64,000 bases of DNA. Source: Allodiplogaster sudhausi (lineage: Eukaryota; Nematoda; Chromadorea; Rhabditida; Diplogasteridae). Positions 44,302 to 56,380 of the stretch are shown here, piece after piece. Below the pieces are notes generated by a model. That model saw only the letters and a program-made list of their open reading frames with translations, searched no databases and had not been told where the DNA came from. Positions within the stretch are counted from its first letter, which is position 1; the number at the start of each line of letters is the position of its first letter. A program made the position numbers and the translations under genes. Location of the stretch: the NCBI GenBank assembly GCA_945643635.1, contig CALZFC010000009.1:6504501-6568500 (forward strand), written 5' to 3'.

Positions 44302-44344
<43 letters not shown>
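44302..44344. repeat. (TA)n microsatellite
   Basis: About 40 bases of alternating T and A after CATATATA. Confidence 0.85.
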
Positions 44345-44345
<1 letters not shown>

Positions 44346-47300
44346 TGAACATTTTCTGCTACCGTCTTGAATGGTTTTTTCTTTCGTTCTCTCTCTCTCT
44401 CTCAAAATTAGGCTAGATTGCGCGTTATCAATCTCCTCCAAAAAGAACGCCTTAAAGTGATTTCCGCCTAAGCTATCAAAAAAGTTTGTGCAGAATATCG
44501 GAACTCTGTGCAATACTCTATTTCATTCACACTTACATTGGCGTTCGCATAAAAATAGCTCAGCTTCTAAAAGTCTGAACGTGAAATCCGCTATCGAAGA
44601 TTTGATTACTCGCCATGCCTTGGACGTTCGAGTTTCGATGGATTTTCCCTATCTCTACGTGCAAGGCACATTTTTCATCCGCTATTATCCTGTCCTCTCT
44701 TTTCCGTGAGTAGTCTGAGTCGTTTTCTTTTCGGATTTTTTTGGTTCAGCGTGGCTTTCAATGCATCCTTAGATCTGTCAACTTCATCTCTTTAAGAATA
44801 CTTGAAAACGAGATAATCTTGGCAAGCTTGAATGCGTTCTTACTGTGCTTCTTCTTGACTTGTTAGATGTGTTAACTCTTCCCTCCCTTTCCTCGCTATG
44901 TTCAGTTTCAGTGTAAGCTCTTTCCTCTCCGCTTGCCATCTCTCATTCATTCTCCGGATGCGCCTCCCCCTGAATCGGCCTATAAAGTGGCCAGACTTCG
45001 CTCCTCGCTGAGACAACCGCCTCCGGGAGGGAAGTGGCAAATTAGCGCGTCGTTGACGTGAAAGGAGATGAACCGGTCGGGCGATGGGAGGAGAGAAGCC
45101 GTGGAGAGAGATGGGCGGAGGGGACGCCGGTACACGCGGAGAAGAAGAGAAGGGGCGCAGATGGCACACACTAATTGTGGGGGTCATTACACCCAAGTTG
45201 TCAGAGGCACCGGAAACAGAAGACACCTCCCGGCTCTCGCCTCAGGCCTTTCCTCTCTTCACTTAAATCTCGTACATCCCCTCTCCCCCATCAGCATCCG
45301 ACTTGGAACGAGAGGCAAAAACATAAATCCTGGGCCACATTTTCTCTCGTCCGGGCCATATTTAGGCGCCCGCCTTGGGGCGATGACAAGCCGCGCCCGG
45401 ATATTTTAGTAGCAGAGAGATACAAATTCGTCGCTCTTGGTGTGCAAATTCTCACTTGGGTAGTCTATCTCCAATCAACAACTCTTCTCCGCTCTCCCAC
45501 CATCTCTACTTTTCTTATCTGTCTTTCTGGCTCTCTTGTTGTACTCTTTCTTTCTCTAGTTCGCTCACTCTCATAACTCTCTCTCTCTCTTTCTCTCTTT
45601 CTCTCTCTCTCTTTCTCTCTCTCTCTCTATCTTCTCGTACAGCCACAAAATATGCTGTAATCATGAGTAAGCAGAGCACGCCCCGGTCCAACCCGTCGAG
45701 CATCCCCGAGTCGTAGCCGGCAGCGGGATAATCCTAAGAGTGTTCAGGGGCCACGCGAGGATTCCCAGCCGCCCCCTCTCGTGACTTGCTGCCCCGTTAC
45801 TTCCATCAAGTTCGGCCATGAATCGAAATAATCTTTCTAATAAATGACAAAAAGTCATTTCCCTCTTCTCCAAAAGAACTTTTGAAGAAGAATAATGCAT
45901 GTCTGCCAGAATCATCGAACACACTGGCCAGGAAGTATGTATGTATGTATGTGTAGAGAAAGAGCGCTCTTTGTACTCGAACAGCGGAGCTCCTGGTCTC
46001 TCAAGAGCAAGAATGAAGGAAAGAGAAGCGCCGGTTATTCACGCCGCACCAGGGGCCAACCCCCCCCCCCCCCATTGAACTCTAGTTCTCTTTTCTTTCT
46101 CTTTCTCTCCCTCCCTACTTTCTATTCTTTCCTCCATCTGTTGTACCTTATCCGTTTATCGTTTAGTTCTCTTTCACTATTTATCTCTCCCGCATTTCCA
46201 TTATATTTCGTTCTCTACAGCCCACTTTCACTTCACCTGTCGACCTCATCGAAACCACTCCATCTCCGTGGCCTTTTCGCGGGCCGACCAAAAGGCGCCC
46301 CAAAATGCCTCGGCGAGAGGAGTTAATAATACTTTACCTTAAATATATAGCTTTCAATTTCTCCTTGCCTCTGTCAACCTGTCAATGCGGCTTCGTCGTC
46401 TTCCTTTGTCATGTGTCTGGGCATTTCTCTATTCATCAATTCATTGTTCTATTTCCATACAATGTATGTATATATCTACCAAAATCCGTTTGTCGTCGGA
46501 TTTACTACGTCCCCTTCGTCATCCATTTGTGAAAGGGGCTCAGCGAATTTACGCGGCTCACTTAACCCGTCTCTTCCTTCGCTGATAATTCCACAATTAA
46601 TCCTTATCTATTTATATATGTTTTTAACGAATATATTATGCATCGCAATGTTCTTTTCGAATTGCTTACCTGTTTAAGAGAGACGTATGTATATATAGAG
46701 CCAAAATTGTTTTATAGAGAAAGAGAGTTGACAGGGAGGCAAATGCATAGACTCAAATAAAGGATGTAAAAGGAAAGATGTATGGAGTAGAGCAGTTGTC
46801 CTCACTCGTCTACTTGTGCTTATGTCAGATGTACCTTTCCTCTCTTCTGCTTCTCCCCCTTCGTGCTACTCCTTCTTTCTTCTTCTTTCCGGGCATACTT
46901 TAGATATTAGCTAGATTATTGGGCTTATATGCCGCCTCGAGCATGTACGCGCATGCGCAAGAAAGGCGGGATGACAGGTTGCACAAAGTGAAAATGGAGA
47001 GGAGCGAGATGAGAGATGCACAGTGAATAGTAGAGTCCAGACAAAGGGAGATAGACAGCGAAAGAGAGTGAGAGAGAGAATGTGAGAAGCAGAGGGAAAG
47101 AGAGAGAGAGGCGAGGCAGAGAGAAAGAGAGGATAATTCATAGGCTACAGACCCAGATGAAGTCGGGCTTGTTGTTGCTATTCGCAGAAATCATCTACAA
47201 GGAATGTTGTCATGTCAATGATAGTGTCAGTCACATGTAGGACGGCATATGGAATTGTGGGAATTGTATGCGATATCGGAATGTTTTGTGCAGAAGTCTC

Positions 47301-48485
47301 GTCTCGCATCTGGAGCACGCGATTTTTGGTTTCGTTTATATTTTAAATTGCACTTCTTTTCTCTATCTCTTTCTCGCTTTCTCGCCTTCTCTACCACTGC
47401 TTTCATTCTCTTTGCCTTCATCGTATTATTATTCCCATCGTTCCCTCTTGTTTTGAATTCACAAAACATCTCTTCTTGCCATAAGATATGCCATATTGCA
47501 GTCATATGAGTGAGGGAAATGGCGTTTTGTATTCCAAACAGAGATTGAAATATACTTCCAGTCTTCAGGTAAGAGACCCTCTTCAGAAAGTTTCTTTTTC
47601 TACTTGTTTTTCTCTTATTTTTCTACCTTTATCGAAGCAACCCGGCCCATGTATCTGAACAAGTTATGAATTCCCGGCATGAAAAAAGCTAATGTTCTAA
47701 ATATGCAGCAGTCTTCCGACACATCGGCATTTCCATGTGAGAGTTGGTGATAATGATTTTCCGGGGTCGGCAGGAAGTGAAGGAGGCTGGGGGTGGATGT
47801 GACACCTCATCTGTCATTCTTTCGACATCAACAGAACCAAGCAAGATACAAATGCTAGGAGGAAGTTGTCTGGTCATCAGAGTGCATGAAAACACTTTTG
47901 TATAAAGAAGCCCTGCCTCTCCTTGTCTCTCTTTACATTACTCCACTCCACTTTTACTCACTTGAAGTTCCCACTTTTATATTATTATTTCCAGATTGTA
48001 CTTGTGTAGACTAAAGAAAGTTCGCGAGGCAATGTCTGCACATACTGGCGCGTTCTCCGTTAATGGCGATAGATAAAGAGAGTATCATAAATGAAGAGAG
48101 TAGCGAAAGAAAAAGCAATACACCAGCTACTTCTTCTTCTTCTTCTCCTGTAATGGAAGCACATATAACTCTGCCCCGCATGATCTCGGACGCTGAAAAA
48201 TATTCGCCTGGCTCCGTCTTCTTTTTTTATTCGCTTGAGCGTGTTCGCCTATGCGCGCATTTCTTCTTACTCGTGTTTCATTATCCACATCAAGCATCCA
48301 CTTCGAGAGAGAGAGAGAGAGTTAGAGAGATGAGAGAGACAGTGAGAGAGAGCGAGTGCGAGGGACTGAAGAGAGTGTGTGTGATAGAGGAAGGGAGAGA
48401 GTGCCTTGGCCGCATTGAGAGAAAGTCGACTGGCACATCTAACATTAAATGAGATTATGATTTGGAAATTTAAGAGAGATAGAGT

Positions 48486-48570
48486 GATTTATTTGAAAAA
48501 GGAACACTAATTCAAAAGGAATTTGAGAGCGATTTATTTGAAAAAGGAACACTAATTCAAAAGGAATTTG
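48486..48570. repeat. Tandem duplication, 45-base period
   Basis: A 40-base segment beginning GATTTATTTGAAAAAGGAAC occurs at 48486 and again at 48531, identical in both. The unit contains TTTGAAAA...TTCAAAAG, itself partly inverted. Confidence 0.85.
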
Positions 48571-50154
48571 CTATGTGTACCTTCCAAATTATTACCTTTT
48601 CCTTCTGAGGTGATGTAGACCGAAAAGAAGGAAGGAATGATGTCATCTCTCGTTCCTGGTCACTAACGCACTTTTTGCTCTCTCACATTAGAACATTAAA
48701 TCATTAAAGGCTTCTCCCGAAAGCGATTTAATGATCGAGCTGGGGGCGCTTCTTGGAACGTAAACACAAACAAATATCAGTGAAAGAGTAAATAAGCTCT
48801 CTCAACTGCATTGGTGCAAGAAATTATATAGAAACCTCGGCTCTAAACATTTAAGAGCTGTCAACAGATCATATGGATTTTCAGAGATAAAAACAGAGAA
48901 TATCTTGTTGACTCGCCATGCACTAATCTTTTGCGCCAACAGTGCTACTTTATTGCGTTCTTCTTTATCGTAAACATTTCGGCGAATCTTACTTAATACA
49001 AGATTTGTTTTGAATGATGTCATCTGGTATTTGTTGGGTTTGGCTCATTTCAAATATACACTTTTGCTTTGAGGAAGGTCCGAAACAGTTGAGAAGCTGG
49101 CAGACGACAATGAACAGAAATAGCTGAACCCCCTCCCCACGTCCTCACGACGAACATACTTTCCTGTGCATCCCTTCTTAATGCCTTGCTCGAGAATTGC
49201 CACTCCTAGTGTGAGACCGTCCTGAATGACAGCCGGATATTCATAGACCAGGAACAGGATCACGATATAACTCAACATAGGAAGGCATAGCAGGAACGAG
49301 AGAGAGAGAGAGAGGGTGAAGGAGAGAAGCAGACTGGTAAAGGAAAGCAAGAGATAGAGTGAGTGAGAGAGTAACATAGAAAGATATAGTGAGAGATATA
49401 GAGAGCAACGTTCCTGGAAACGAGTCTGAAGCCTAGAGCCGAACATGCAAGTTGACTGTCGTTCCAATTCTGCCGCAGTCTTCCGTATCACTTCTCGAGT
49501 TCTCACACTCCTTCTCTTCCGATCTCCCACACTACAGAGAAAGAGAAAGGAAGAGAGAGCGAGAGAGCGAGAGAGAGAGCGCGCGAGAGAGAGCGAGAAA
49601 GCAGTGAAGAGAGGGGGAGAAAGGAAAGGGAGAAAGAGAGAGGGGATAGAGAGTAAGAGAATGAAAGCATGGTTAAACTATATGCAATATCTGTCTCACT
49701 CTCTCTATCCATACTTTCTTTGTATTCCAGATCCTAAATTATCTTTTTTTCTCAAATTTCTTTCTGACTCTGACATAGACTCTATTTTTCTCTATTTCTC
49801 CCATTATTCGCTTCCCCATTCTTTGCTCTCTATCTGTCATCTCTCGCTCTTCTCTCACATCTCTCATCTCTGTTCAACTCTCGCTCATCTCTCATATCTA
49901 TCATTACTCTCTGTCTGTCTGTCTGTCTGTCTCTCCCTTTCTTTCTGCTTCCTCTCATGACTGAATCGTCGCTGGCCGTTCATCTCTCTTGAGCCACTCG
50001 TCACTTCTCCGCCGTTTCTTCTCCCTTTCATATCTAACTCAATCTTCGTGTTGGATTCATTCCTCGGCTGCGCTTTCCCAACGGAAAGTCATCGTATTCC
50101 ATTTGCCATCAGCCATGTCGCACTCTGATTGTGAGTGCCTTTTTTATATCCCTC

Positions 50155-50310
50155 TCACTCCCTCTCCCTCTCCCTCTCCCTCTCCCTCTCCCTCTCCCTC
50201 TCCCTCTCCCTCTCCTCTCCCTCTCCCTCTCCCTCTCCCTCTCCCTCTCCCTCTCCCTCTCCCTCTCCCTCTCGCTCTCCCTCTCCCTCTCCCACTCCCT
50301 CTCTCTCACT
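50155..50310. repeat. (CCCTCT)n hexamer array
   Basis: About 150 bases of CCCTCT units, interrupted once near 50214 (TCCTCTCC) and degenerating to CT at the right end. All frames across it are simple Ser/Pro/Leu or Arg/Glu repeats and are not genes. Confidence 0.85.
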
Positions 50311-50867
50311 CTCACTCTCTTTGCCTCTCTCTTATCGCAGCTTTTGATAAGTTCTTCTGTCTTTTATGGTGCTTGGAGCTTTCGCTTAAAACCATTTTTA
50401 ATATTTACTAACTCTTAATCCCATTCGCGCATATTCCCTTCCTATTGGATTTCTTGAACACCTATTCGCATTTTTTATTCAAGTACTTGATGTGCCATAT
50501 ATGTTATTTTAGTGAACGCAGCAATGCTCGAAACTCCTCCCGGATTAACATTGCTTGAATATGTATATTCGTCTAAAATTTATTATATAATTGCGACAAC
50601 GAATTTCTTCTTGTGGACAAGATGTGGATTCGCTTAACAATGACCGTACATTGCTGAACCAGAACATAATCGTGTTTTCCATCTAGAAAATAATTAGAAC
50701 AGATTAAGAAATAATAAAATCAAAGCGACACTCGCGTGATATTGAATTATGCTTTTCTGAGCGAGAAAATGCATTGTCCTTCATCGTACGAAAACAATAG
50801 AAATAGGTCGAAAAGTCGCAATTTATCGATGCTGAAGTTGACATCCAATTGTCATGTCCAGCAGAGA

Positions 50868-50926
50868 TTTCTTCTATGCATAGAAGAGATGTCTCGGGGT
50901 TAGAGTCCCACTTTCAAGCCCCGAGG
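50868..50926. other. Two adjacent perfect hairpins, possible structured RNA or cruciform
   Basis: TCTTCTATGCATAGAAGA (50870-50887) is a perfect 18-base palindrome. Five bases on, CTCGGGG (50893-50899) pairs with CCCCGAG (50919-50925) around a 19-base loop. A T-run follows at about 50942. No match to a tRNA (no proper A/B boxes) or other RNA I know. Confidence 0.35.
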
Positions 50927-53900
50927 TCGTTGTAATCAGCCCTTTTATAGATCTTTTATTCTTTATTACTATTTGTCAGAACATGAGGGCATTCGCAGTA
51001 TGTTAGGGGTCTTTTCATCATCTTCTTTTTTACGGCATGTCTTTGTCCTCTCGACAATGAGGGGGACAATGTGCAGCAGGAATGACATGGACTGAATTCA
51101 AGTGTTCAGATGGGGTGATACGCAGGCAGAAGGAGAAGATCTCTTGCAGCAGTTTGTGTAGTCATCTCGCAGATTATGGAGGATGCTGGGGAAGTGATCG
51201 ACAGTGATAGGCAGAGATGGTTTGTGAGAGAGTAGTGAAAGAGTGAGAACGAGAGAGTCTGAGAGAAAGAGAGTGGTTGGAAGATGGGCAGAGAGAAAAC
51301 TAGAGTTGAAAAGAAGAAGAGAGACATAGTGAGATGGGAGAAGGTCACCGGCTGCTAATCGCGGTGATAACGTCTTCCGGTCCTCTGCCATCTCTCTGCT
51401 CCCCCCCCCCCCCCGTAGAAAAACGCATGCAGGTGCACGCGCGTTCGGCATGAATCTCGTTATAATCGCCGGAGGGGGCAATGGCCATAATCTGCTCTTG
51501 GGGCGCTTCCTTCACCGCTTTATTTATCGCTCCCTCATTCGCTCTCTCCGTTTCCCCTCTCTCTTTCTTCCTCTCTCTCTCACTCGGGCAATCAATCTAT
51601 CTCACCCTCTCAATTTTTCCCTTCTATCTGCAAAGACTGATTTACCTCCCCCCTTGCTTCTCCTCTTCCACTACTTACACGCACGTTCGCTCTCTTGGCA
51701 CACACATTTGCTCGTCCTGTCTGTTACGAACTTCCTTTTCCAGCTTCTCTTCCGCTACCTTAGTCCGGCTATATCTTTCTCTTAACCTCTCTATACTTTG
51801 TTTCAACCTATCCCTCAATCTCTCTTCCCCTCTCTCTCTCAACCTCTCCCCTCCCCAGTTCCACTTGTCCTCCTCGTCCTCTGAACGTGTATCTCGTCGT
51901 GCCTGCTGCCGTCGTTTTTTTATCAGGCTCACTTCCATTTGTGGCCTGTCATGGTGAAGAGTGCCCATGTGCAGCATTCATCGAGACTAAGAGTCTAAGA
52001 CTCACTCACTCGACCCCTCCCTCCACCTCCACATTTCCAGTAGCACTCTGCTCCTTCACAAACAAATATCCCACGCGAAACTTGCCGCGCTCACTCAATA
52101 AAGATTATCAAATCCTCTTATCAACATTACTTGATAATGCATTTTTATTGCTTTAATTCTTTGGGAACTCTCTCAATTTCGCACGATTAAAAAAAAAGTG
52201 CAAAAAAAAGTGTGAACAAATTTTGTATGGGAAATAGTTAGTTAGATTACACCACCAAAAATATGTTATTAGAACAGAAGCCAAAGATGCTGGCTTATCT
52301 AACCATAAGTGCTACTCTCAGACTATTATAATATTCTGTTCAATGTCCAGTCCTTGATAATTGGTGAATGTGCAGGAAGTCGAGTTCCTCTAGAAAAATG
52401 AAATTTCAACTGCCTTTCCAATTAAAACACATAGGCGTATGTTTTAGAAATATAAAAAATGGACCCCTACTTAGATGAGAATGTCCAACTGCATTTGTAA
52501 TATATAGAGATGTAAATTTCACAATAAGAATATGTATGTATATGCACTTTTAAGCATACAATCTCGCATGTGAAAGTGCCTCCCAAATTGCATTCTACTT
52601 AGCTTGCACTTCACTCTTGGCCTCTCTCTCTCACCCGTTCTTAGCTGTCCAAAATCATTGCAGCGTGCTACGTAGCCATGGCGGCTTAGATGCAAGATGG
52701 CTCGGAATTCTGATTTCGCCTCGGCGTTGCCTAGAATTTCCAAGTCAGAAATACATTCATCGTCGAGATCTTAGGCTTGAACTGTGGCGAAGGAGGTGGC
52801 ACCAAGAATGTTTCTTTCTCTGTATTCCAAGCTCTGGCCGATTCGCGGAAAAGGTGAGAAAGAGAGAGAGAGAGAACGGTGTCAGAAACGGAAGGTGGAA
52901 GGGGAGAGAGGAAGGGCCCCTCTTTCCCCTCCAGAGGCACCTTTGCTCCTACACTTTCTTCCCTTACTCCCTGTGCATGTCCAATTGGGCATTCCCCTGT
53001 TTGCTGCCCATGCTTCCTTCATGTTTTCACCACGCACTTTTGTTTAGTAACAGTGTAATTATTTCCAGCGACAATTTTTTCTTTTCTTTTTTTACATATG
53101 TATATTAACACTGTTTCTCGGCGTCCACACTGCAAAATTTTTCGGCCTTGATAATTCTCTGTTTTCTCCTTGAATCTTTTTATTTTAATCTATTCTTCCC
53201 AATCACTCTTTCTCTCCTCGCTCTTTTATCAGTTCTCTCTTTTATCAGTTAGTTTTTGATTTAATTTCTTTTCAAAGATCACTTAAAAATTAGCTTAACT
53301 TGTTTCCAAGAATGCTATTGCCACATACGGTAGATATTTTCCGAATTACTTTTTATATTATAATATTATTCTCTAGTGTAATTTCTTTTAAAAAAAATAA
53401 ATAAACGCTCGCCTGCGCCCAGTGTGATTCCTGCTTTTCAAAAATAATTGCAAGTGTGCGCATAAATATGTGAATCAGCGTAAAGAGAAAGAGAGTAATC
53501 GGCAGCGCCGACGGCGAATAAGCACGCTTAGGGACAGCAATTAGCGTTTGGATGGGACGGCGTGTAAGGCGAGAGGATTTGCTCCTTTCCTCTTTCCTTT
53601 CTTCTCTAGCTTCTCTATGCCATTCCTACATTCTATCTTCTATTATCTCTCTACCTCTGGCTAGCTCTTTCCACTTTCGCTAACCGCTATCGTACCCCAT
53701 TTAGGCGAAGCTCGCAGCCTTCGTGTACACTAAATCGCTGCTTGTCAGGCACTTCGAATTCGCGTCTGCCCGCTTCCTCGTTCCCAATTCACAATAGACA
53801 GATCGTGCACCGTGACGGCACTGATATTCAGAGATTACACCCCACCCCCACCACCACCCCCCTCTGCCTTCTTCGGCCCCTCCTACACCCACTTTTAAGC

Positions 53901-56380
53901 TATTCGTCTTCATTCACATCAAACCATAAGCTTAGACAAGCCTTTGCCCCACCGGACAAACTAATCCAGAAAACCAGTAAAAAAGTTCTAAATGCTTGCT
54001 TGCAGCCGTAATACCGGATGCTTGCTGCCACACACACGCCCAGTGCAGAGATGAAATGTGCACCCCCCCCCCCTCCGATCCTTGCTCGCATAATAAAAAC
54101 ACTGCTCTTGCGGCAAATTCCATACTTGCTCTCGAACTTTTATGCTTTGTGAAGATCCAAAATTCCTTTTAATGTTCCATTGTGTACACATAGTAATTTT
54201 GAGAGAGACAAAGAGAATGCAGATGTTCCCCGTAGGACCATACATCAATCATTGTACAGTCAAAGCACAAGATACATACGTAGTCATTTTACTTTTTAAC
54301 AATATTAACGCATTTCTGTCGTTTAAGCGTGAAACATTCTTCCAAAAGTTTTGATAAATAGTTTAAATTGCAATGAGGAATAAGATACGGAGAGAGAAAG
54401 AGAGAGCGAGAAATATTTTGGGAGAATTTACAGATATTGAGTGTGTCATAAGGCTTCTTTATGCGATTGCCTTTTCATGACTACCTAGCGTGTTAAGCCT
54501 TTCAGCAAAATTTGTGCCGGTACACAAAAATAAGTTTGTAGGTACTTTTTCCTATCGTGCTTATATGCACTTTAGAGACATTGAAGATGCTTTTCGCATT
54601 TTGCGCTTAATATTTCAACAAACACCGCAAATTCATTTCATATACATACATCTATGTATATTAGATATCTCATTTAAATTTTTTGGCTCTCTTAAATATT
54701 AAAACGAACCTCAACTGTTCTTGATGAGCATACATATCTTAAGCATGAGAAGCATTTAGAGATTGAAGATCGCGTTTCTCCCCTCCCCCCCTTTCGCAAT
54801 GGGTGGTGGATCCCCACTCTCCAAATGTCCAGGACTCATCACGCCATGGAAAGGTCCAATATGGAACCTCGTCCACTCACTTCGTGCACTTGAGATGCTC
54901 TCTCACTCTTCCAAGTCCTCTTTCACTCTCTCTCTATCTCTTTTCTCCTAATCTTTTATGCACTCCCACCTACTCTTTCGTCACCTTTTTTCATCCAAGT
55001 TGATCCCTATTTTAAGCACCAGTGAATGAATGTATTTTGGAAAACACTCGAGATGAGCGCTAGCGGGGTGGACAGCCCTTCGGCACCTCTCTGAAGAGTG
55101 TGGAAAGAGAGGGAGAGACAGAGAAATGCTGAAAAGAAAGAGCGAGAAGGTAGGAGAAAAAGATAGAAAAAGAGAAACAGAGAAGAAGAGAGAGAGCTAG
55201 CGAGTACACGTTTTTGGGGAAAAGCTGGCAGAAGTGTGGCGACTCTTGTTATGGCGAAAAGGGCGAATTCCTCAGCATCCCTCGTGTGCCTACCTGGACG
55301 GACTCTGCATGGGCTTGTAAGCGAATTACGCGCCTCGGCAATTGGCTCTGGCTGTCGTGGCCTCCTTGGCATTTTCTCAGGATAAGCCGTTGTTTTCTTC
55401 GCTCTTTGACTTCTTGCACGTTTGCCTCTTTCTCTCTCCATCTCCCTCTCTCTCCATCTCTTCCTCACCTCTCTCTCTGTGTCTCTCTCTCCATCCCGCT
55501 CTCCTCACTACTCGAGATCTGCACCTTGCAGACCAGCTCTAAATGCTCTTCTGCAAGCCGTATCCTGTTGACTGACGAATTTTCCGACGCGATTCTCGCT
55601 TATGATCATAAGAGGCAGTGAAGGGGCGCTCTACAATGGCCTTCGGCTTTCCGTCCGGCGCATCATTTAGCAATCATGTGTGTGCACGTGTTCAGACACG
55701 ACGAAGTGGATGGAAGAGGTCAGAGGATAACGACGACCCCTCACCCCTCCCCTCATGCCCATGCTTTATCTCTCAGCTTCATCCTCCCTTATTCCCCACT
55801 CATCTTCACGCCTGCCTCGGGCAGGCCTCATTCCAATGCTCCTGGACCGACCCCTCCTCTCCTCTCGTCCTCCCCCCCTTCCCCCCAACCTCTGACTCTC
55901 CCTTCCTCTCGCCACCGCTGCGCCTCTTTTACCCGCCGTACTTTCAACCATGTCACTCTTGCTCAATCTCAACAGAATACGAGAGTGCTGTGAAGATAGA
56001 AGAGAAGAAAAAAGGAGGCGAAAACGACAGAAGCGATAAATATGTATTTTCTTTTCAGTGACATTTACGTGCCAGCGTGTTTACGTGTATTCTTGTGTGA
56101 TGTGCTGCTTTCGATATCTTTGCTTTTCACCTGCCCGATTCTATTTCAACTTCTCAAATCAGCCGTCTTTGTCTTTTTGTACACACTTATTTTTCCCTCT
56201 CGCTTATTTTCGCGCATTTTTTGCATTCTTTTTGTCTAAGTGCACTTCTTTCCTTCCTTGTTTCTTTTTTCTCTCTATTTTCTCATGATTCGTATGCGTG
56301 ACCGAACTCGACTCTCAACCTTTCAAGCCAATTTGGCTTCCATAAATGTGCTACATGCTCCTGTTCCCTTCTTCATGCAG

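Larger units (their letters stand above)
43180..56380. other. 13-kb gene-poor, CT-rich region
   Basis: No coding region that I can support. The many open frames are Ser/Leu/Pro or Arg/Glu/Lys repeats read from (CT)n/(GA)n tracts. It holds many polypyrimidine tracts, runs of C (about 46062-46073, 51400-51414, 54063-54072), the named repeats below, and a possible structured element at 50868-50926. Lying upstream of the amine-receptor gene, it could contain that gene's promoter and an unrecognised 5' exon. Confidence 0.45.

Noticed and set aside
45068..45576. Overlapping frames at 45.1-45.6 kb with apparently coding-like composition
   Set aside because: Frames overlap in three phases, composition is set by GA/CT tracts, and no domain or splice pattern is visible.
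50109..50418. Arg-Glu and Ser-Pro-Leu repeat proteins near 50.2 kb
   Set aside because: All six frames are open because of the CCCTCT hexamer array. No start, signal or conservation evidence.
50890..50930. tRNA-like T-arm (GGGGTTAGAGTCCC)
   Set aside because: Only a loose resemblance to a B box. No acceptor stem, D-arm or anticodon arm can be folded around it.
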